Program-made: the position numbers and the translations under genes
Notes under the pieces: model-generated
Told to the model about the DNA's origin: nothing
Databases searched by the model: none
Seen by the model: the letters and a program-made list of their open reading frames with translations, nothing else
Assembly (NCBI RefSeq): GCF_036116635.1
Contig: NZ_CP107995.1
Location: forward strand, 8,122,001 to 8,186,000
Origin: Amycolatopsis sp. NBC_00345
GTDB taxonomy: Bacteria; Actinomycetota; Actinomycetes; Mycobacteriales; Pseudonocardiaceae
DNA length: 64,000 bases
Direction: 5' to 3'
Shown here: piece by piece, positions 36,263 to 44,496 of the stretch
How the letters are laid out: every line of letters starts with the position of its first letter
How positions within the stretch are numbered: position 1 is the stretch's first letter

Positions 36263-37201
36263 ATGACCGAACTGTTCAAGACACCCGCCCCGCCTGCGTG
36301 TCACCGTGAACCCGTGACTGTGAACCTGAACGCCGCCGCCTCCTTCCTCGCCACGCACGCCCGGGTGCTCGACCGGCGGCGGTTCCAACTGCTGACCGGG
36401 GAAGCGAAGCCGCAGGCCGTGCTCGCGGCCGTCGAGGGATATCGGAACGCCGACGGCGGGTACGGCTGGGGGCTCGAGCCCGATCTGCGCGCGCCGGAGA
36501 GCCAGCCGGGTGGGGCGCTGCACGCGTTGGAGGTCTTCGAGGAGGTCGCGCCGACGGCCACGCCGCTCGCGGCCGAGCTGTGCGACTGGCTGGAGTCCGT
36601 TTCGCTGCCGGGCGGCGGGCTGCCGTTCGCGTTCCCCGTGGCCGACCCCGCCGGGTGTGCTCCGTTCTGGACGCAGTCGGCGCCGACGTTCTCCTTGCAG
36701 AGCACGGCTTTTGTCGCCGGCACGGCACTGCGGGTCGGCGCGCGCGACCAGGCCGTCGCGAAGCACCCGTGGCTGACCGCGGCGACGGACACCTGCCTCG
36801 AAGCCATCCGGCGGGTGGACAGCGCGCCGCACGCCATCGAGCTGTCGTTCGCGATCCGGTTCCTCGACGCGGCCCACGCCACCCGCCCGGAGGCGGACGA
36901 ACTGCTCGACCACCTCGGCAAGTTCCTGCCCGACAGCGGAATCCTCCACGTCGCGGGCGGGGCGGACGACGAGTTCATGCGCCCACTCGACTTCGCCCCG
37001 GCGCCCGGACCGGCCCGGAAGCTCTTCGACCGCAAAGCCGTCGAAAGCGAGCTCGACGACCTCGAAGCGCGGCAACAGGACGACGGCGGCTGGCCCGTCG
37101 TGTTCGCCAGCTACTCACCCGCGGCCACGCTCGAATGGCGCGGCTACGCCACCGTCAGCGCGATCTCGGTGCTCAGGGCCAACTCCCGCGTCAACTGGTG
37201 A
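36263..37201 (+). CDS. Prenyltransferase/squalene-oxidase-repeat-like protein
   Basis: A 312-residue soluble protein with features of the alpha-alpha toroid fold: the repeat-like segments YRNADGGYGWGLEPDLR near residue 60 and ARQQDDGGWPVVFASYSPAATLEWRGYATV near 272 resemble QW-type repeats of terpene cyclases and prenyltransferases. The DXDD or zinc-binding catalytic signatures are not evident, so it may be a binding protein or an enzyme of unknown type. The start is uncertain: ATG 36263 has no clear ribosome binding site, and GTG 36314 gives VNLNAAASFLATHARVL, which fits a helical start better. It is followed 20 bases later by the LipB homologue. Confidence 0.6.
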   Translation: MTELFKTPAPPACHREPVTVNLNAAASFLATHARVLDRRRFQLLTGEAKPQAVLAAVEGYRNADGGYGWGLEPDLRAPESQPGGALHALEVFEEVAPTATPLAAELCDWLESVSLPGGGLPFAFPVADPAGCAPFWTQSAPTFSLQSTAFVAGTALRVGARDQAVAKHPWLTAATDTCLEAIRRVDSAPHAIELSFAIRFLDAAHATRPEADELLDHLGKFLPDSGILHVAGGADDEFMRPLDFAPAPGPARKLFDRKAVESELDDLEARQQDDGGWPVVFASYSPAATLEWRGYATVSAISVLRANSRVNW

Positions 37202-37221
37202 ATCTGGCTTAGGCTGGGCGC

Positions 37222-37857
37222 ATGGGCTGGCCGATAAAGCGGGTCGACCTGGGCGTCGTCGAGTACGAGCGGGCGGCCCGGGACATGCGGGAGTGGGTCG
37301 CGGAGCGGCAGGACGGCCGGGTGGACGACCGGCTGTTCCTGCTCAGCCATCCACCGGTGGTGACGTACGGGCCGCAGACCCGGCCCGAAGAGCTGCCGCC
37401 GGAGACGGCCGGACTGCCGGCCATCGCCGTCGACCGCGGTGGGTACGCCACCTACCACGGGCCTGGCCAGCTCGTCGGCTACCTGGTGCTCGACGTGCGC
37501 GAGCGCGGGCCCGTCGACATCGTGCGCTGGCTGGAGAACGGGCTGGTCGACGCGCTCGCGGACCTCGGGTTCGCGACCGTCCGCCGGGACACGCCGAAGG
37601 GCGGGGCCAGTCTCGTCGGCGTGTGGACGCCGGACGGGCGCAAGCTGGTGTCCATCGGCATGCGCATCCGCGGCGGCGTGACGAGCCACGGGTTCGCGCT
37701 GAACGTGGACCCGGACATGGCGGCGTTCCACGCGTTCACCGCCTGCCGGCTCGCCGACGTCACCATGGTGTCGCTGCGGGAAATCGCGCTGGAGCAAGGA
37801 AAACCGGTGCCCCGTGACGCCGAGGTGCGCGACGCCGTGGCGGCCGCGCTGTGCTGA
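37222..37857 (+). CDS. lipB: LipB-like octanoyltransferase
   Basis: LipB moves octanoyl groups from ACP to the lipoyl domains of 2-oxoacid dehydrogenases and the glycine cleavage system. The 211-residue protein has the signatures RGGYATYHGPGQLVGYLVLD near residue 73, the catalytic Lys in KLVSIGMRIRGGVTSHGFALNV near 144, and the catalytic Cys in FTACRLADVTM near 176. It is not next to a lipA gene in this window, so it may be a second copy or a stand-alone one. Its stop overlaps the start of the PHP gene by a few bases, suggesting co-translation. Confidence 0.88.
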   Translation: MGWPIKRVDLGVVEYERAARDMREWVAERQDGRVDDRLFLLSHPPVVTYGPQTRPEELPPETAGLPAIAVDRGGYATYHGPGQLVGYLVLDVRERGPVDIVRWLENGLVDALADLGFATVRRDTPKGGASLVGVWTPDGRKLVSIGMRIRGGVTSHGFALNVDPDMAAFHAFTACRLADVTMVSLREIALEQGKPVPRDAEVRDAVAAALC

Positions 37858-38699
37858 GGCCGCTGCCGCAGGACGGCCACGTGCACACCGAGTGGTCCTG
37901 GGACACCGTCACCGGCTCGATGGCGCGCTCGTGCGAGCGGGCGCTGGAACTCGGCCTGCCGTCGCTGGCCTTCACCGAGCACGCCGACCTCACGCCGTGG
38001 CTGATCCCCGAGCCGATCCGGCCGCACCTGCCTGAGCACTTCCACGTGCGGCTGCGGCCCGACGGCGTGCTGGAGCCGCCGGACCTCGACGTCGAGGGCT
38101 ACCTGGCGTGTGTGCAGGAGTGCCGCGAACGGTTTCCTGACCTGCGGATTCTGTCCGGCGTTGAGCTGAGCGAGCCGCACTGGCACCGCGACCGCGCCGA
38201 CGCGCTCCTGGCGGCGCACGACTTCGAGCGGGTGCTCGGCTCGGTGCACTCACTGCCGGACGGCGAGCACCACCACGAGCTGAGCGTGATCTCCGAGCGC
38301 CCGCCCGCCGACGTGATGCGCGCGTACCTCACCGAGGTGCTCGACCTCGTCGAGTCCACGGCGGACTTCGCCGTGCTGGCCCACATCGACTACGGAGTGC
38401 GTTCGTGGCCCGCCGAAAAGCCGCCGTTCGCGGCGGCGGACTTCGAGGAGGAGTTCCGCACCGTGCTGCGTGCCCTCGCCGACAGCGGGCGAGTGCTGGA
38501 GGTCAACACGAAGGTCCCGCTGCCACGGGAAATCGTGCGCTGGTGGTTCGACCTCGGCGGTGGGGCCGTGGCGTTCGGCAGCGACGCGCACGAGCCGGGC
38601 CTGGTGGGCCACGGTTTCGCGGACGCGGCCGCCCTCGTCGAGTCGTGCGGTTTCCACCCGGGACGCACCCCGCACGACTTCTGGAGCCGGCGCGGCTGA
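37851..38699 (+). CDS. PHP-domain phosphoesterase (histidinol-phosphatase-like)
   Basis: A 282-residue metal-dependent phosphoesterase of the PHP superfamily. It shows the metal-binding motifs DGHVHTEWSWDT near residue 8, FTEHAD near 42, GVELSEPHWH near 104, LGSVHSLPDGEHHHE near 128, LAHIDYG near 180 and GSDAHEP near 244. This resembles HisK-type histidinol phosphatases, but the substrate is not proven. The GTG start overlaps the lipB stop codon. The pdxH gene converges from the right, with its stop five bases away. Confidence 0.82.
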   Translation: MLRPLPQDGHVHTEWSWDTVTGSMARSCERALELGLPSLAFTEHADLTPWLIPEPIRPHLPEHFHVRLRPDGVLEPPDLDVEGYLACVQECRERFPDLRILSGVELSEPHWHRDRADALLAAHDFERVLGSVHSLPDGEHHHELSVISERPPADVMRAYLTEVLDLVESTADFAVLAHIDYGVRSWPAEKPPFAAADFEEEFRTVLRALADSGRVLEVNTKVPLPREIVRWWFDLGGGAVAFGSDAHEPGLVGHGFADAAALVESCGFHPGRTPHDFWSRRG

Positions 38700-38703
38700 A
38701 GCG

Positions 38704-39342
38704 TCACGGCCAGAGGCGCTCGCGCGTCCAGCCTCCGTCTTCGCGCCGGTAGCGGAGACGGAGGTGACGGCGGTCGTGGCTCGCTTGCCAGAACTCGACG
38801 ACGGCGGGCACGACGAGGTAACGCGTCCACGCTTCCGGTGCGACGCCCGGGTTTTCCTCGACCCAGCGCTCGGCCGCGGCGGCCGCCTCGGTGAGCTTCG
38901 CCGGGTCGGTGAGGACCTCCGACTGGTGACCGATGAAGGCCTCGACGCGCGAAGCGGGCGGGCGCGCGAGGAAGTCTTCGTCGGAGACTTCGCGCGTGGC
39001 CGGTGTGACGGTGCCGCGCACGCGAACCTGGCGGCCGCGGCCCGGCCAGAAGAACGTCAGCGCGGCGCGGGGGTTTTCGGTGAGCTGGTGGCCTTTCGGG
39101 CTTTCCGAGCTGGTCGCGACGGCCCAGCCGTCCGGGCCGACGTCCTTGAGGATGACCACGCGCGCGTCCGGCGCACCGTCGTCATCCACTGTGGACAGCG
39201 TGACGGCGTGCGGGGCCAGCACGTGTTCGCCGGCCTCGGTGAGCCAGGCCAGGAAGAGGTCTTCCGGGGTGTCCGGCGCCGTGTCCGGGTCGAACCCGGG
39301 GAGTTCGGCCGGGAAGGACTGCCAGCCGCGCAACGAAACCAT
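38704..39342 (-). CDS. pdxH: Pyridoxamine 5'-phosphate oxidase
   Basis: FMN-dependent enzyme that oxidises pyridoxamine or pyridoxine 5'-phosphate to PLP. The 212-residue protein is normal in size and has DARVVILKDVGPDGW near residue 58 (FMN phosphate contacts), FFWPGRGRQVRVRGTV near 97, and the C-terminal signature VVEFWQASHDRRHLRLRYRRE...RLWP. The ATG at 39342 is the family start. It could supply PLP to, among others, the oxoamine synthase of the island, but no operon link exists. It begins one base away from the end of the minus-strand gene to its right. Confidence 0.9.
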   Translation of the reverse strand: MVSLRGWQSFPAELPGFDPDTAPDTPEDLFLAWLTEAGEHVLAPHAVTLSTVDDDGAPDARVVILKDVGPDGWAVATSSESPKGHQLTENPRAALTFFWPGRGRQVRVRGTVTPATREVSDEDFLARPPASRVEAFIGHQSEVLTDPAKLTEAAAAAERWVEENPGVAPEAWTRYLVVPAVVEFWQASHDRRHLRLRYRREDGGWTRERLWP

Positions 39343-39343
39343 G

Positions 39344-40081
39344 TCACTGACCGTACGGGGGACGCCCCGGCGGCGGGTAGTGCGGCGGCTGCGGCCCGGG
39401 CGGCCCCGCGGCCGGCGGCGGCGCGGTCTGCGGCTGCTCGCCGGACGGGATCGACTGGCCGGGGAAACCACCGGGGCCAGGCTGCGGACCGCCGGGCTGG
39501 CCGGGCGGAACCTGCTGCTGCCCCGCGTAACCCCCCGGCGCCCCAGCCTGTGCCGGATACCCGCCGGGCATCTGACTCGCCTGCCACTGCAGCTGCTGGT
39601 AGGCCTCCATCGGCTCCGGGAAACAGAACTGCAGCTTCGCGTTCACCGCGCCGTGCATGGCGGCGCCCCACAGCTTGCCGCCGATCCAGGCGTAGCGCGG
39701 GCCGGTGGGGTCGATCGCGACCATGCGGGTCTCGCCGCCGAACTGGTTGGTCGTCTTGGCCGCGGCGAGCTGGGCGGCGTCCGGGTACACGCGGCCGACG
39801 AGGCCGGCGATGACCACCGAGGCGGCCGTCCAGCCGACGGTGCCCTGCACGTTCGCGCGGGCGTGCTGGGTGGCCAGCCCGGTGAACTGGAGCAGCGTCT
39901 GCGCGGTGATCTCCGGGTACGCGGCGGCCACCACGCAGTAGTTCATCGTGGAGAGCATGATCGACTCGGTGAAGAGCCCGACCACGGCCGTGGCCGGGCC
40001 GATCTGGACGGTGTTCAGCCACCCGCCGCTGCGCTGGACGCGCTCGGCCACCACCTGCAGGTACTGCTCCGGCGTGAGCAA
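39344..40081 (-). CDS. Hypothetical protein with a Pro/Gly/Gln-rich tail
   Basis: A 245-residue protein. Residues 1-160 form a globular, alanine-rich domain with a predicted start MLTPEQYLQVVAERVQRSGGW from a TTG codon preceded by GGGAGAG. Residues 165-245 are a low-complexity tail made mainly of Pro, Gly and Gln. No signal peptide and no clear transmembrane helix are seen. It ends one base before pdxH. I do not recognise a characterised family; the layout is common for actinobacterial surface-associated or scaffold-like proteins, but that is only a guess. Confidence 0.65.
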   Translation of the reverse strand: MLTPEQYLQVVAERVQRSGGWLNTVQIGPATAVVGLFTESIMLSTMNYCVVAAAYPEITAQTLLQFTGLATQHARANVQGTVGWTAASVVIAGLVGRVYPDAAQLAAAKTTNQFGGETRMVAIDPTGPRYAWIGGKLWGAAMHGAVNAKLQFCFPEPMEAYQQLQWQASQMPGGYPAQAGAPGGYAGQQQVPPGQPGGPQPGPGGFPGQSIPSGEQPQTAPPPAAGPPGPQPPHYPPPGRPPYGQ

Positions 40082-40203
40082 CTCTCCCGACCTCCCGAAA
40101 TGGCGTCACCGCCCGGATATCGTCGCACGGTCCGCGCCGGACGCGTCCTGGACCTCTTCGGCCTTCACTCCCGTGTGACCGGACATGATTGACTGTGCCC
40201 GCC

Positions 40204-40734
40204 ATGCGACGAATCCTCGTTCTCGCGCCCGCCCTGGTGCTCTTCGCCGGCTGCGGAGCGTCGACCCAGATTTCGGGCACGCCCGCGCCCGCTCCCGCCG
40301 CGGCGACCGGCTCGTCGGCGGCGGGCCTGCCGCCCGACCCGAAGCCCGCGAAGACGGCCGATTGCCCGTACCTGGACAGCCTGGCGGTGGAGGACGCGAA
40401 CGGCCAGCACGTGTCGAAGGTCCGGGTGTCGGACGACGAGCCTCACCCCGCGTGCTTCTTCTACCGGCCCGACGGGAACCTGCAGCTCACCGTGCAGGTG
40501 TACGTCGGCAAGGCGGACGTGGCGACGGCGCTGGTCAACAAGGTCGCGCCGATCGACTCGTCCAACCCGGCTTCCGACCCCGCGGGGTGGAAGGGCGGCT
40601 ACCAGCCCTCCGGTGACGGGGTGGTGTACGCGGTCTCGAAAGGGGACGCCGCTGTCATCGTGACGAGTAACCAGAAGCAGAGCATCAAGGCACGCAAAGT
40701 GGCGAAAAATGCTATCGCTGCCCTGAAGCTCTGA
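40204..40734 (+). CDS. Secreted lipoprotein, DUF2020-like
   Basis: A 176-residue precursor with a type II signal peptide (MRRILVLAPALVLFAGCG) whose lipobox LFAGC would be cleaved and lipidated at Cys18. A Pro/Ala/Thr-rich linker follows, then a globular domain starting CPYLDSLAVEDANGQHVSKV with a second Cys in HPACFFYRPDG, which probably forms a disulfide. This pattern resembles DUF2020 lipoproteins of actinobacteria, whose function is unknown. ATG 40204 is chosen because it gives a clean signal peptide; the TTG at 40189 adds five residues before it. Confidence 0.75.
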   Translation: MRRILVLAPALVLFAGCGASTQISGTPAPAPAAATGSSAAGLPPDPKPAKTADCPYLDSLAVEDANGQHVSKVRVSDDEPHPACFFYRPDGNLQLTVQVYVGKADVATALVNKVAPIDSSNPASDPAGWKGGYQPSGDGVVYAVSKGDAAVIVTSNQKQSIKARKVAKNAIAALKL

Positions 40735-40871
40735 GTAGTGGCCTCCACACGGGTGAGTGAAGTTGATCTTGTATTACCCTGTGCGTCACGCGCAGGCCTG
40801 GAGCACTCGCGCGGGCGGGTGCCCGTCCGGCACCACATGCACTTCGCCATTCGACGACAAGGACAAGATTC

Positions 40872-41324
40872 GTGGCTGACACCCTCAAGGAAATCCTGCT
40901 CGACTCCAGCCGTCGCCCGACGGTCGTGACCGACCTCGAAGGCCTCGTGGACGCCGAGGTGTCCGACAAGGGCGGGGTCTCCGGCGCTGTTGTGAAGACC
41001 GGCTTCGCCGCGGTCAAGAAGATCAAGCCGGGCATCATCCCCGCCGCGGTCAACACGCTGCTGGACGACTTCGCCGGTGCGCTCGAGCCCTTCTACGGCG
41101 ACTTCAAGGCCAAGGGCGGCAACGACTTCGGTGCCTACCTGACCAGCCGCTCGGACGAGGCCTCCGACGCGCTGCTGACCGTCACGGACAGCCGTGCGGA
41201 CAGCAGCAGCCGCGACAGCATCAAGAAGGTCTACTCGAAGCTGCGCCCGAACGGCAAGAAGAACGTCGAGGAGGCGCTGCCCCGCCTCGGCCAGCTGATC
41301 GACAAGCACGCCGCCGCGGTCTGA
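40872..41324 (+). CDS. Conserved actinobacterial protein (DUF6918-like)
   Basis: A 150-residue soluble, mostly helical protein beginning MADTLKEILLDSSRRPTVVT, with a central IKPGIIPAAVNTLLDDF and a C-terminal LRPNGKKNVEEALPRLGQLI. It resembles small conserved actinobacterial proteins annotated DUF6918; the function is unknown. The GTG start follows an AAGGACAAG sequence. A perfect hairpin follows the stop, separating it from the convergent Ala/Lys-rich gene. Confidence 0.7.
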   Translation: MADTLKEILLDSSRRPTVVTDLEGLVDAEVSDKGGVSGAVVKTGFAAVKKIKPGIIPAAVNTLLDDFAGALEPFYGDFKAKGGNDFGAYLTSRSDEASDALLTVTDSRADSSSRDSIKKVYSKLRPNGKKNVEEALPRLGQLIDKHAAAV

Positions 41325-41344
41325 TCGACCTGAGCGAACGCGAG

Positions 41345-41372
41345 AAGGCCCCGGGAGCGATCCCGGGGCCTT
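41345..41372. terminator. Bidirectional hairpin terminator
   Basis: A perfect 12-bp stem, AAGGCCCCGGGA with its complement, and a GCGA loop, followed by TTC-rich sequence. It sits between two convergent genes and can end both transcripts. Confidence 0.85.
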
Positions 41373-41385
41373 CTTCGCGGGTGGG

Positions 41386-42027
41386 TCAGTTCTTCTTCTC
41401 GGCCGGGGTGCTCGGCGCCTTGCCGTTCGCCGCCGGGGACGGCTTGGCCTCGGCGGCGGGCTTGGCGACCGGCTTGGCCGGGGGTGCCGGCGGCGTCGCC
41501 TTCGGCGGTGCCGGGGCGACCGGCGGCTCCTGCTGACGCGACTTCAGCACGACCGCGGTGCCGACGGCGACCGCGCCGAGGCCGAGCAGCCACGGCCAGC
41601 GACGACGCTTGCGGGTGCCCTTGGCCGCGGACTTCGCCTCGACCAGTGCCGCGCGGAAGTCCTTCTTCGCGCTCTTGAAGTCCTTCTTGCCGCGGCGCTT
41701 CGACTCGCCCGCGGACTTGGCCGCCTTGATGGCCGCCTTCTTCGCCTTGCGACCGGGCTTCTTCAGCTCGGCGACGCGGGCCAGCGCCTCCTTGCGTGCC
41801 GCGGCGGAGCTCTTCTTGAGCTCCTTGCGGGTCAGCTCGGTCTTCTTCGCCAGCTTCTTGCGTGCCCGGCGGCTCTGCTTCGCGAACTCCTCGGCACCGG
41901 CTTCCGCGGCCTTCGCGGCCGCCTCTGCCCCCGCCTTGCCCGCTTCGGTGGCTCGCTTGCGCAGGCCGAGCGCGCCGGACTTCACCGACTCGCCCACCGA
42001 ATCTGCGGCCCGGGTCATGGCCTTCAC
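41386..42027 (-). CDS. Ala/Lys-rich, histone H1-like protein with one membrane segment
   Basis: A 213-residue protein of strongly biased composition. Residues 1-150 are long amphipathic helices rich in Ala, Lys, Arg and Glu, with repeats such as KKLAKKTELTRKELKKS and KKAAIKAAKSAGESKRRGKKDF. A basic RKRRRWPWLL then leads into one hydrophobic segment (LLGLGAVAVGTAVVL, near 155-170), and the last 45 residues are Pro/Ala/Lys-rich. The basic part resembles nucleoid proteins or heparin-binding tails. The hydrophobic stretch suggests membrane attachment. The product is clearly a protein, but its role is unknown. It may start at 42027 or at ATG 42015. Confidence 0.7.
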   Translation of the reverse strand: MKAMTRAADSVGESVKSGALGLRKRATEAGKAGAEAAAKAAEAGAEEFAKQSRRARKKLAKKTELTRKELKKSSAAARKEALARVAELKKPGRKAKKAAIKAAKSAGESKRRGKKDFKSAKKDFRAALVEAKSAAKGTRKRRRWPWLLGLGAVAVGTAVVLKSRQQEPPVAPAPPKATPPAPPAKPVAKPAAEAKPSPAANGKAPSTPAEKKN

Positions 42028-42223
42028 CTCATCAATCGTTGTGGTACTGCTCTGTTGCCTGCAACCTATCGTGCCCTTTTTCCCGGCGTAACGCTGTGTC
42101 TTCCCCGTTCGGGAATCGCCGAAACCTCGGAAAAGGGCCTCTTCCTGCAGTCGGACGCGTCACACCGGCCGGGCGAGTACCCCTGAACCCCCCAAATGTG
42201 CGAAGGGGTGGCACCATGGCGGC

Positions 42224-42748
42224 GTGACTGAAAGCGCCCGTAAGGCCACCCTGCACACCAATCAGGGTGACATCCACGTGAACCTGCTCCCCGACCACGC
42301 GCCGAAGACGGTCGCGAACTTCGTGGGGCTGGCTGACGGCTCCAAGGAGTACACGCAGCCGAACGCGCAGGGGACGAACTCCGGCCCCTTCTACGACGGC
42401 TCGATCTTCCACCGGGTCATCGACGGCTTCATGCTCCAGGGCGGGGACCCGACCGGCACCGGCCGCGGCGGCCCCGGCTACAAGTTCGGCGACGAGTTCC
42501 ACCCGGAGCTGCAGTTCAACAAGCCGTACCTGCTGGCGATGGCGAACGCCGGGCCCGGCACCAACGGCTCGCAGTTCTTCATCACCGTCGCGCCGACGAC
42601 GCACCTGAACTTCAAGCACACGATCTTCGGCGAGGTGGCGGACCAGGAGTCCCGCAACGTCGTCGACGCGATCGGGCGCGCGGCGACCGGCCCGGCGGAC
42701 CGTCCGCTGTCCGACATCGTCATCGAGAAGATCACCGTCGAGGCCTGA
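42224..42748 (+). CDS. ppiA: Cyclophilin-type peptidyl-prolyl cis-trans isomerase
   Basis: Speeds up proline isomerisation in protein folding. The 174-residue cytoplasmic protein (no signal peptide) has the cyclophilin core: PKTVANFVGLADG near residue 27, FYDGSIFHRVIDGFMLQGGDPTGTGRGGPGYKF near 56 with the catalytic Arg, MANAGPGTNGSQFFIT near 106, and HTIFGEV near 131. GTG start. It is followed by the rhomboid gene, the standard arrangement left of crgA in Actinomycetes. Confidence 0.94.
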   Translation: MTESARKATLHTNQGDIHVNLLPDHAPKTVANFVGLADGSKEYTQPNAQGTNSGPFYDGSIFHRVIDGFMLQGGDPTGTGRGGPGYKFGDEFHPELQFNKPYLLAMANAGPGTNGSQFFITVAPTTHLNFKHTIFGEVADQESRNVVDAIGRAATGPADRPLSDIVIEKITVEA

Positions 42749-42786
42749 GGCCCGGCCCGGAGGGATTTCGGTAGGTTGGTGGCATC

Positions 42787-43743
42787 GTGAACCAACCGCC
42801 GAATCCCTCCGCCTACCCCCAGGCGCCGCAGCCCGGGTGCTGGTGGCACCCGAACCGCCCGACCGGCTTGAGCTGCTCGCGCTGCGGGCGTCCGGCCTGC
42901 CCGGACTGCCTGCGCGAGGCCGCCGTCGGCTTCCAGTGCACCGACTGCGTGCAGACGGGCACCCAGCAGCAGCGTCAGCAGCACCGCTCGTACCAGGACT
43001 CCGGCATGAGCGCCCGCACCATCGCGGGCGCGCGCCCGTCGAACTCCGTGGTGGTCACCACCACGCTGCTCGCGGTGAACGTGCTGATCTTCCTGATCAC
43101 CGTGGTCCAGGCGAAGAGCCTGTTCGACAACGGCAACTCCCAGCTGTCCGCGCTCGGTGAACTCTGGACCTACCCCACGCTCGGCGGCGGCGAGTGGTGG
43201 CGGATCTTCGCTTCCGGCTTCCTGCACTACGGGCCCATCCACATCGCGGCGAACATGTTTTCGCTGTGGATGATGGGCCGCGCGCTGGAGCAGGTGTTCG
43301 GCCGGACGCGCTATATCGCGCTGTACTTCATCTCGATGCTCGGCGCGTCCACTTCAGTGCTGTTGTTCGACGCGCCCAACCGGCCGTCCGCAGGCGCTTC
43401 GGGCGCGCTGTTCGGGCTGATGGGCTGCTACGCGGTCATCGTGCTGAAGCTCAAGCTGAACCCGTCCGGCCTGCTGATCACGCTGGCGCTCAACGCCTAC
43501 ATCACGTTCTCGATCCCGAACATCTCGATCCTCGCCCACGTCGGCGGCCTGGTCACGGGTGCGCTGGTCGCCGTCGCGTTCCTGTACGCGCCGGCCCGCA
43601 ACCGCACGCGCTGGCAGGTGACCGGGGCGGTGATCCTGGTGGTCGCGTTCATCGGCCTGCTGGTCTACCGCGGCGCGCAGATACCGTCGCTCGACTGCCA
43701 GCTCTCGATGGTGCGCGGCGTCCAGTCGTACGTCTGCGGCTAG
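42787..43743 (+). CDS. Rhomboid family intramembrane serine protease with N-terminal zinc ribbon
   Basis: Cleaves transmembrane substrates within the bilayer. The 318-residue protein has a cytoplasmic zinc-ribbon-like N-terminus with Cys/His pairs (CWWHPNRPTGLSCSRCGRPACPDC, CTDC) near residues 17-60. Six or seven hydrophobic segments follow, with the conserved IAANMFSLWMMGRALEQVFG near 155, the catalytic Ser in GASGALFGLMG near 204 and the catalytic His in AHVGGLVTG near 248. The 3' end overlaps the convergent PH-domain gene by four bases. GTG start. Confidence 0.93.
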   Translation: MNQPPNPSAYPQAPQPGCWWHPNRPTGLSCSRCGRPACPDCLREAAVGFQCTDCVQTGTQQQRQQHRSYQDSGMSARTIAGARPSNSVVVTTTLLAVNVLIFLITVVQAKSLFDNGNSQLSALGELWTYPTLGGGEWWRIFASGFLHYGPIHIAANMFSLWMMGRALEQVFGRTRYIALYFISMLGASTSVLLFDAPNRPSAGASGALFGLMGCYAVIVLKLKLNPSGLLITLALNAYITFSIPNISILAHVGGLVTGALVAVAFLYAPARNRTRWQVTGAVILVVAFIGLLVYRGAQIPSLDCQLSMVRGVQSYVCG

Positions 43744-44174
43744 AGCTCGCCGCGCAGGGCGCTGAGGACGTCCATCACGTCACGGGGGTCCTCGCCGAGG
43801 TCGAGGCGCCCGAAGATGTACAGCTGGTCGCCGTGCTCCAGCTCCAGCGTCACGCCGTCGCGGCCCATCCGGCGGGTGGTGCGCAGCCGGGTCGTGGTCT
43901 GGGCCCAGGGCAGCCGGTGCGTGCCGCCGAGCGTGCGGGCCACCAGGCCCTCGGCGTCGACGGCCAGGCGCGGCCGCACGAGGCTCCAGTGCCCGGCGAA
44001 CCCGCCGACGGCCAGCACCGCGACGCCCATGAGCACCGCGCCCTTGCCGTCGCCGAAGACAGCGTCCGTCGCCGCGCCCACCAGAAGGAGGGCGGCGACG
44101 GCCCAGGCCAGTACCACAAGAGCCCGACGCGGCGCCCACGAGGTGGGGTAGTTATCCACAGAGGTTATCCACAC
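43740..44174 (-). CDS. PH-domain membrane protein (CFP6-like)
   Basis: A 144-residue protein with two N-terminal hydrophobic segments (residues 18-65) and a C-terminal bacterial PH-like domain (PRLAVDAEGLVARTLGGTHRLPW...LELEHGDQLYIFGRLD). This matches the small membrane proteins related to the mycobacterial low-molecular-weight antigen 6. The start is uncertain: GTG 44174 lies inside a pair of DnaA-box sequences, and the GTG at 44159 would remove five residues. The gene overlaps the 3' end of the rhomboid gene. Confidence 0.78.
   Translation of the reverse strand: MWITSVDNYPTSWAPRRALVVLAWAVAALLLVGAATDAVFGDGKGAVLMGVAVLAVGGFAGHWSLVRPRLAVDAEGLVARTLGGTHRLPWAQTTTRLRTTRRMGRDGVTLELEHGDQLYIFGRLDLGEDPRDVMDVLSALRGEL
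44152..44173. promoter_or_regulatory. Two exact DnaA boxes outside oriC
   Basis: TTATCCACA occurs exactly at 44152-44160 and again at 44165-44173, in the same orientation with a 13-base period. The pair sits at the start of the PH-domain gene, 57 bases from the crgA stop. Exact matches to the strong nonamer are rare in 70 percent GC DNA. Nothing about the pair fits coding need, so DnaA binding, for gene control or for DnaA titration, is plausible. Confidence 0.6.
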
Positions 44175-44229
44175 TGGGGATGAGTCACACCGGTGTAATT
44201 CGGTGTCAAGCCGCCGTCCGGAGTAATGG

Positions 44230-44496
44230 TCAGCGCCACCGCATCGTCATGAGCAGGCCGACGATCATCGCGGCGAAGCCGATCGCGAAGTTCCAGTTGC
44301 CCAGGTCGTTGAGAAACGGAATCTTGGGACCGGCGATGTAGTTCACGATGAGCCAGAGCAGCCCGATCACCATGAGGCCGAACATGACGATCTTGTAGAA
44401 CAGGTTCGACGGGCCCGCAGCCTTGACCTTCACCGGCGTACGGCGATCGGCAGGCGGGGTGTACGCGGTCTTCTTGCGGACCTTGGACTTCGGCAT
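44230..44496 (-). CDS. crgA: Cell division protein CrgA
   Basis: Small membrane protein that recruits and coordinates FtsZ, FtsI and other septal proteins. The 88-residue product starts MPKSKVRKKTAYTPPADRRT, the family signature, followed by two transmembrane segments (LFYKIVMFGLMVIGLLWLIV near residue 32 and WNFAIGFAAMIVGLLMTMRW near 68). The ATG at 44496 matches the usual length; the longer open frame to 44664 is not supported. It is positioned, as usual, between the rhomboid/PH genes and the sortase. Confidence 0.93.
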   Translation of the reverse strand: MPKSKVRKKTAYTPPADRRTPVKVKAAGPSNLFYKIVMFGLMVIGLLWLIVNYIAGPKIPFLNDLGNWNFAIGFAAMIVGLLMTMRWR

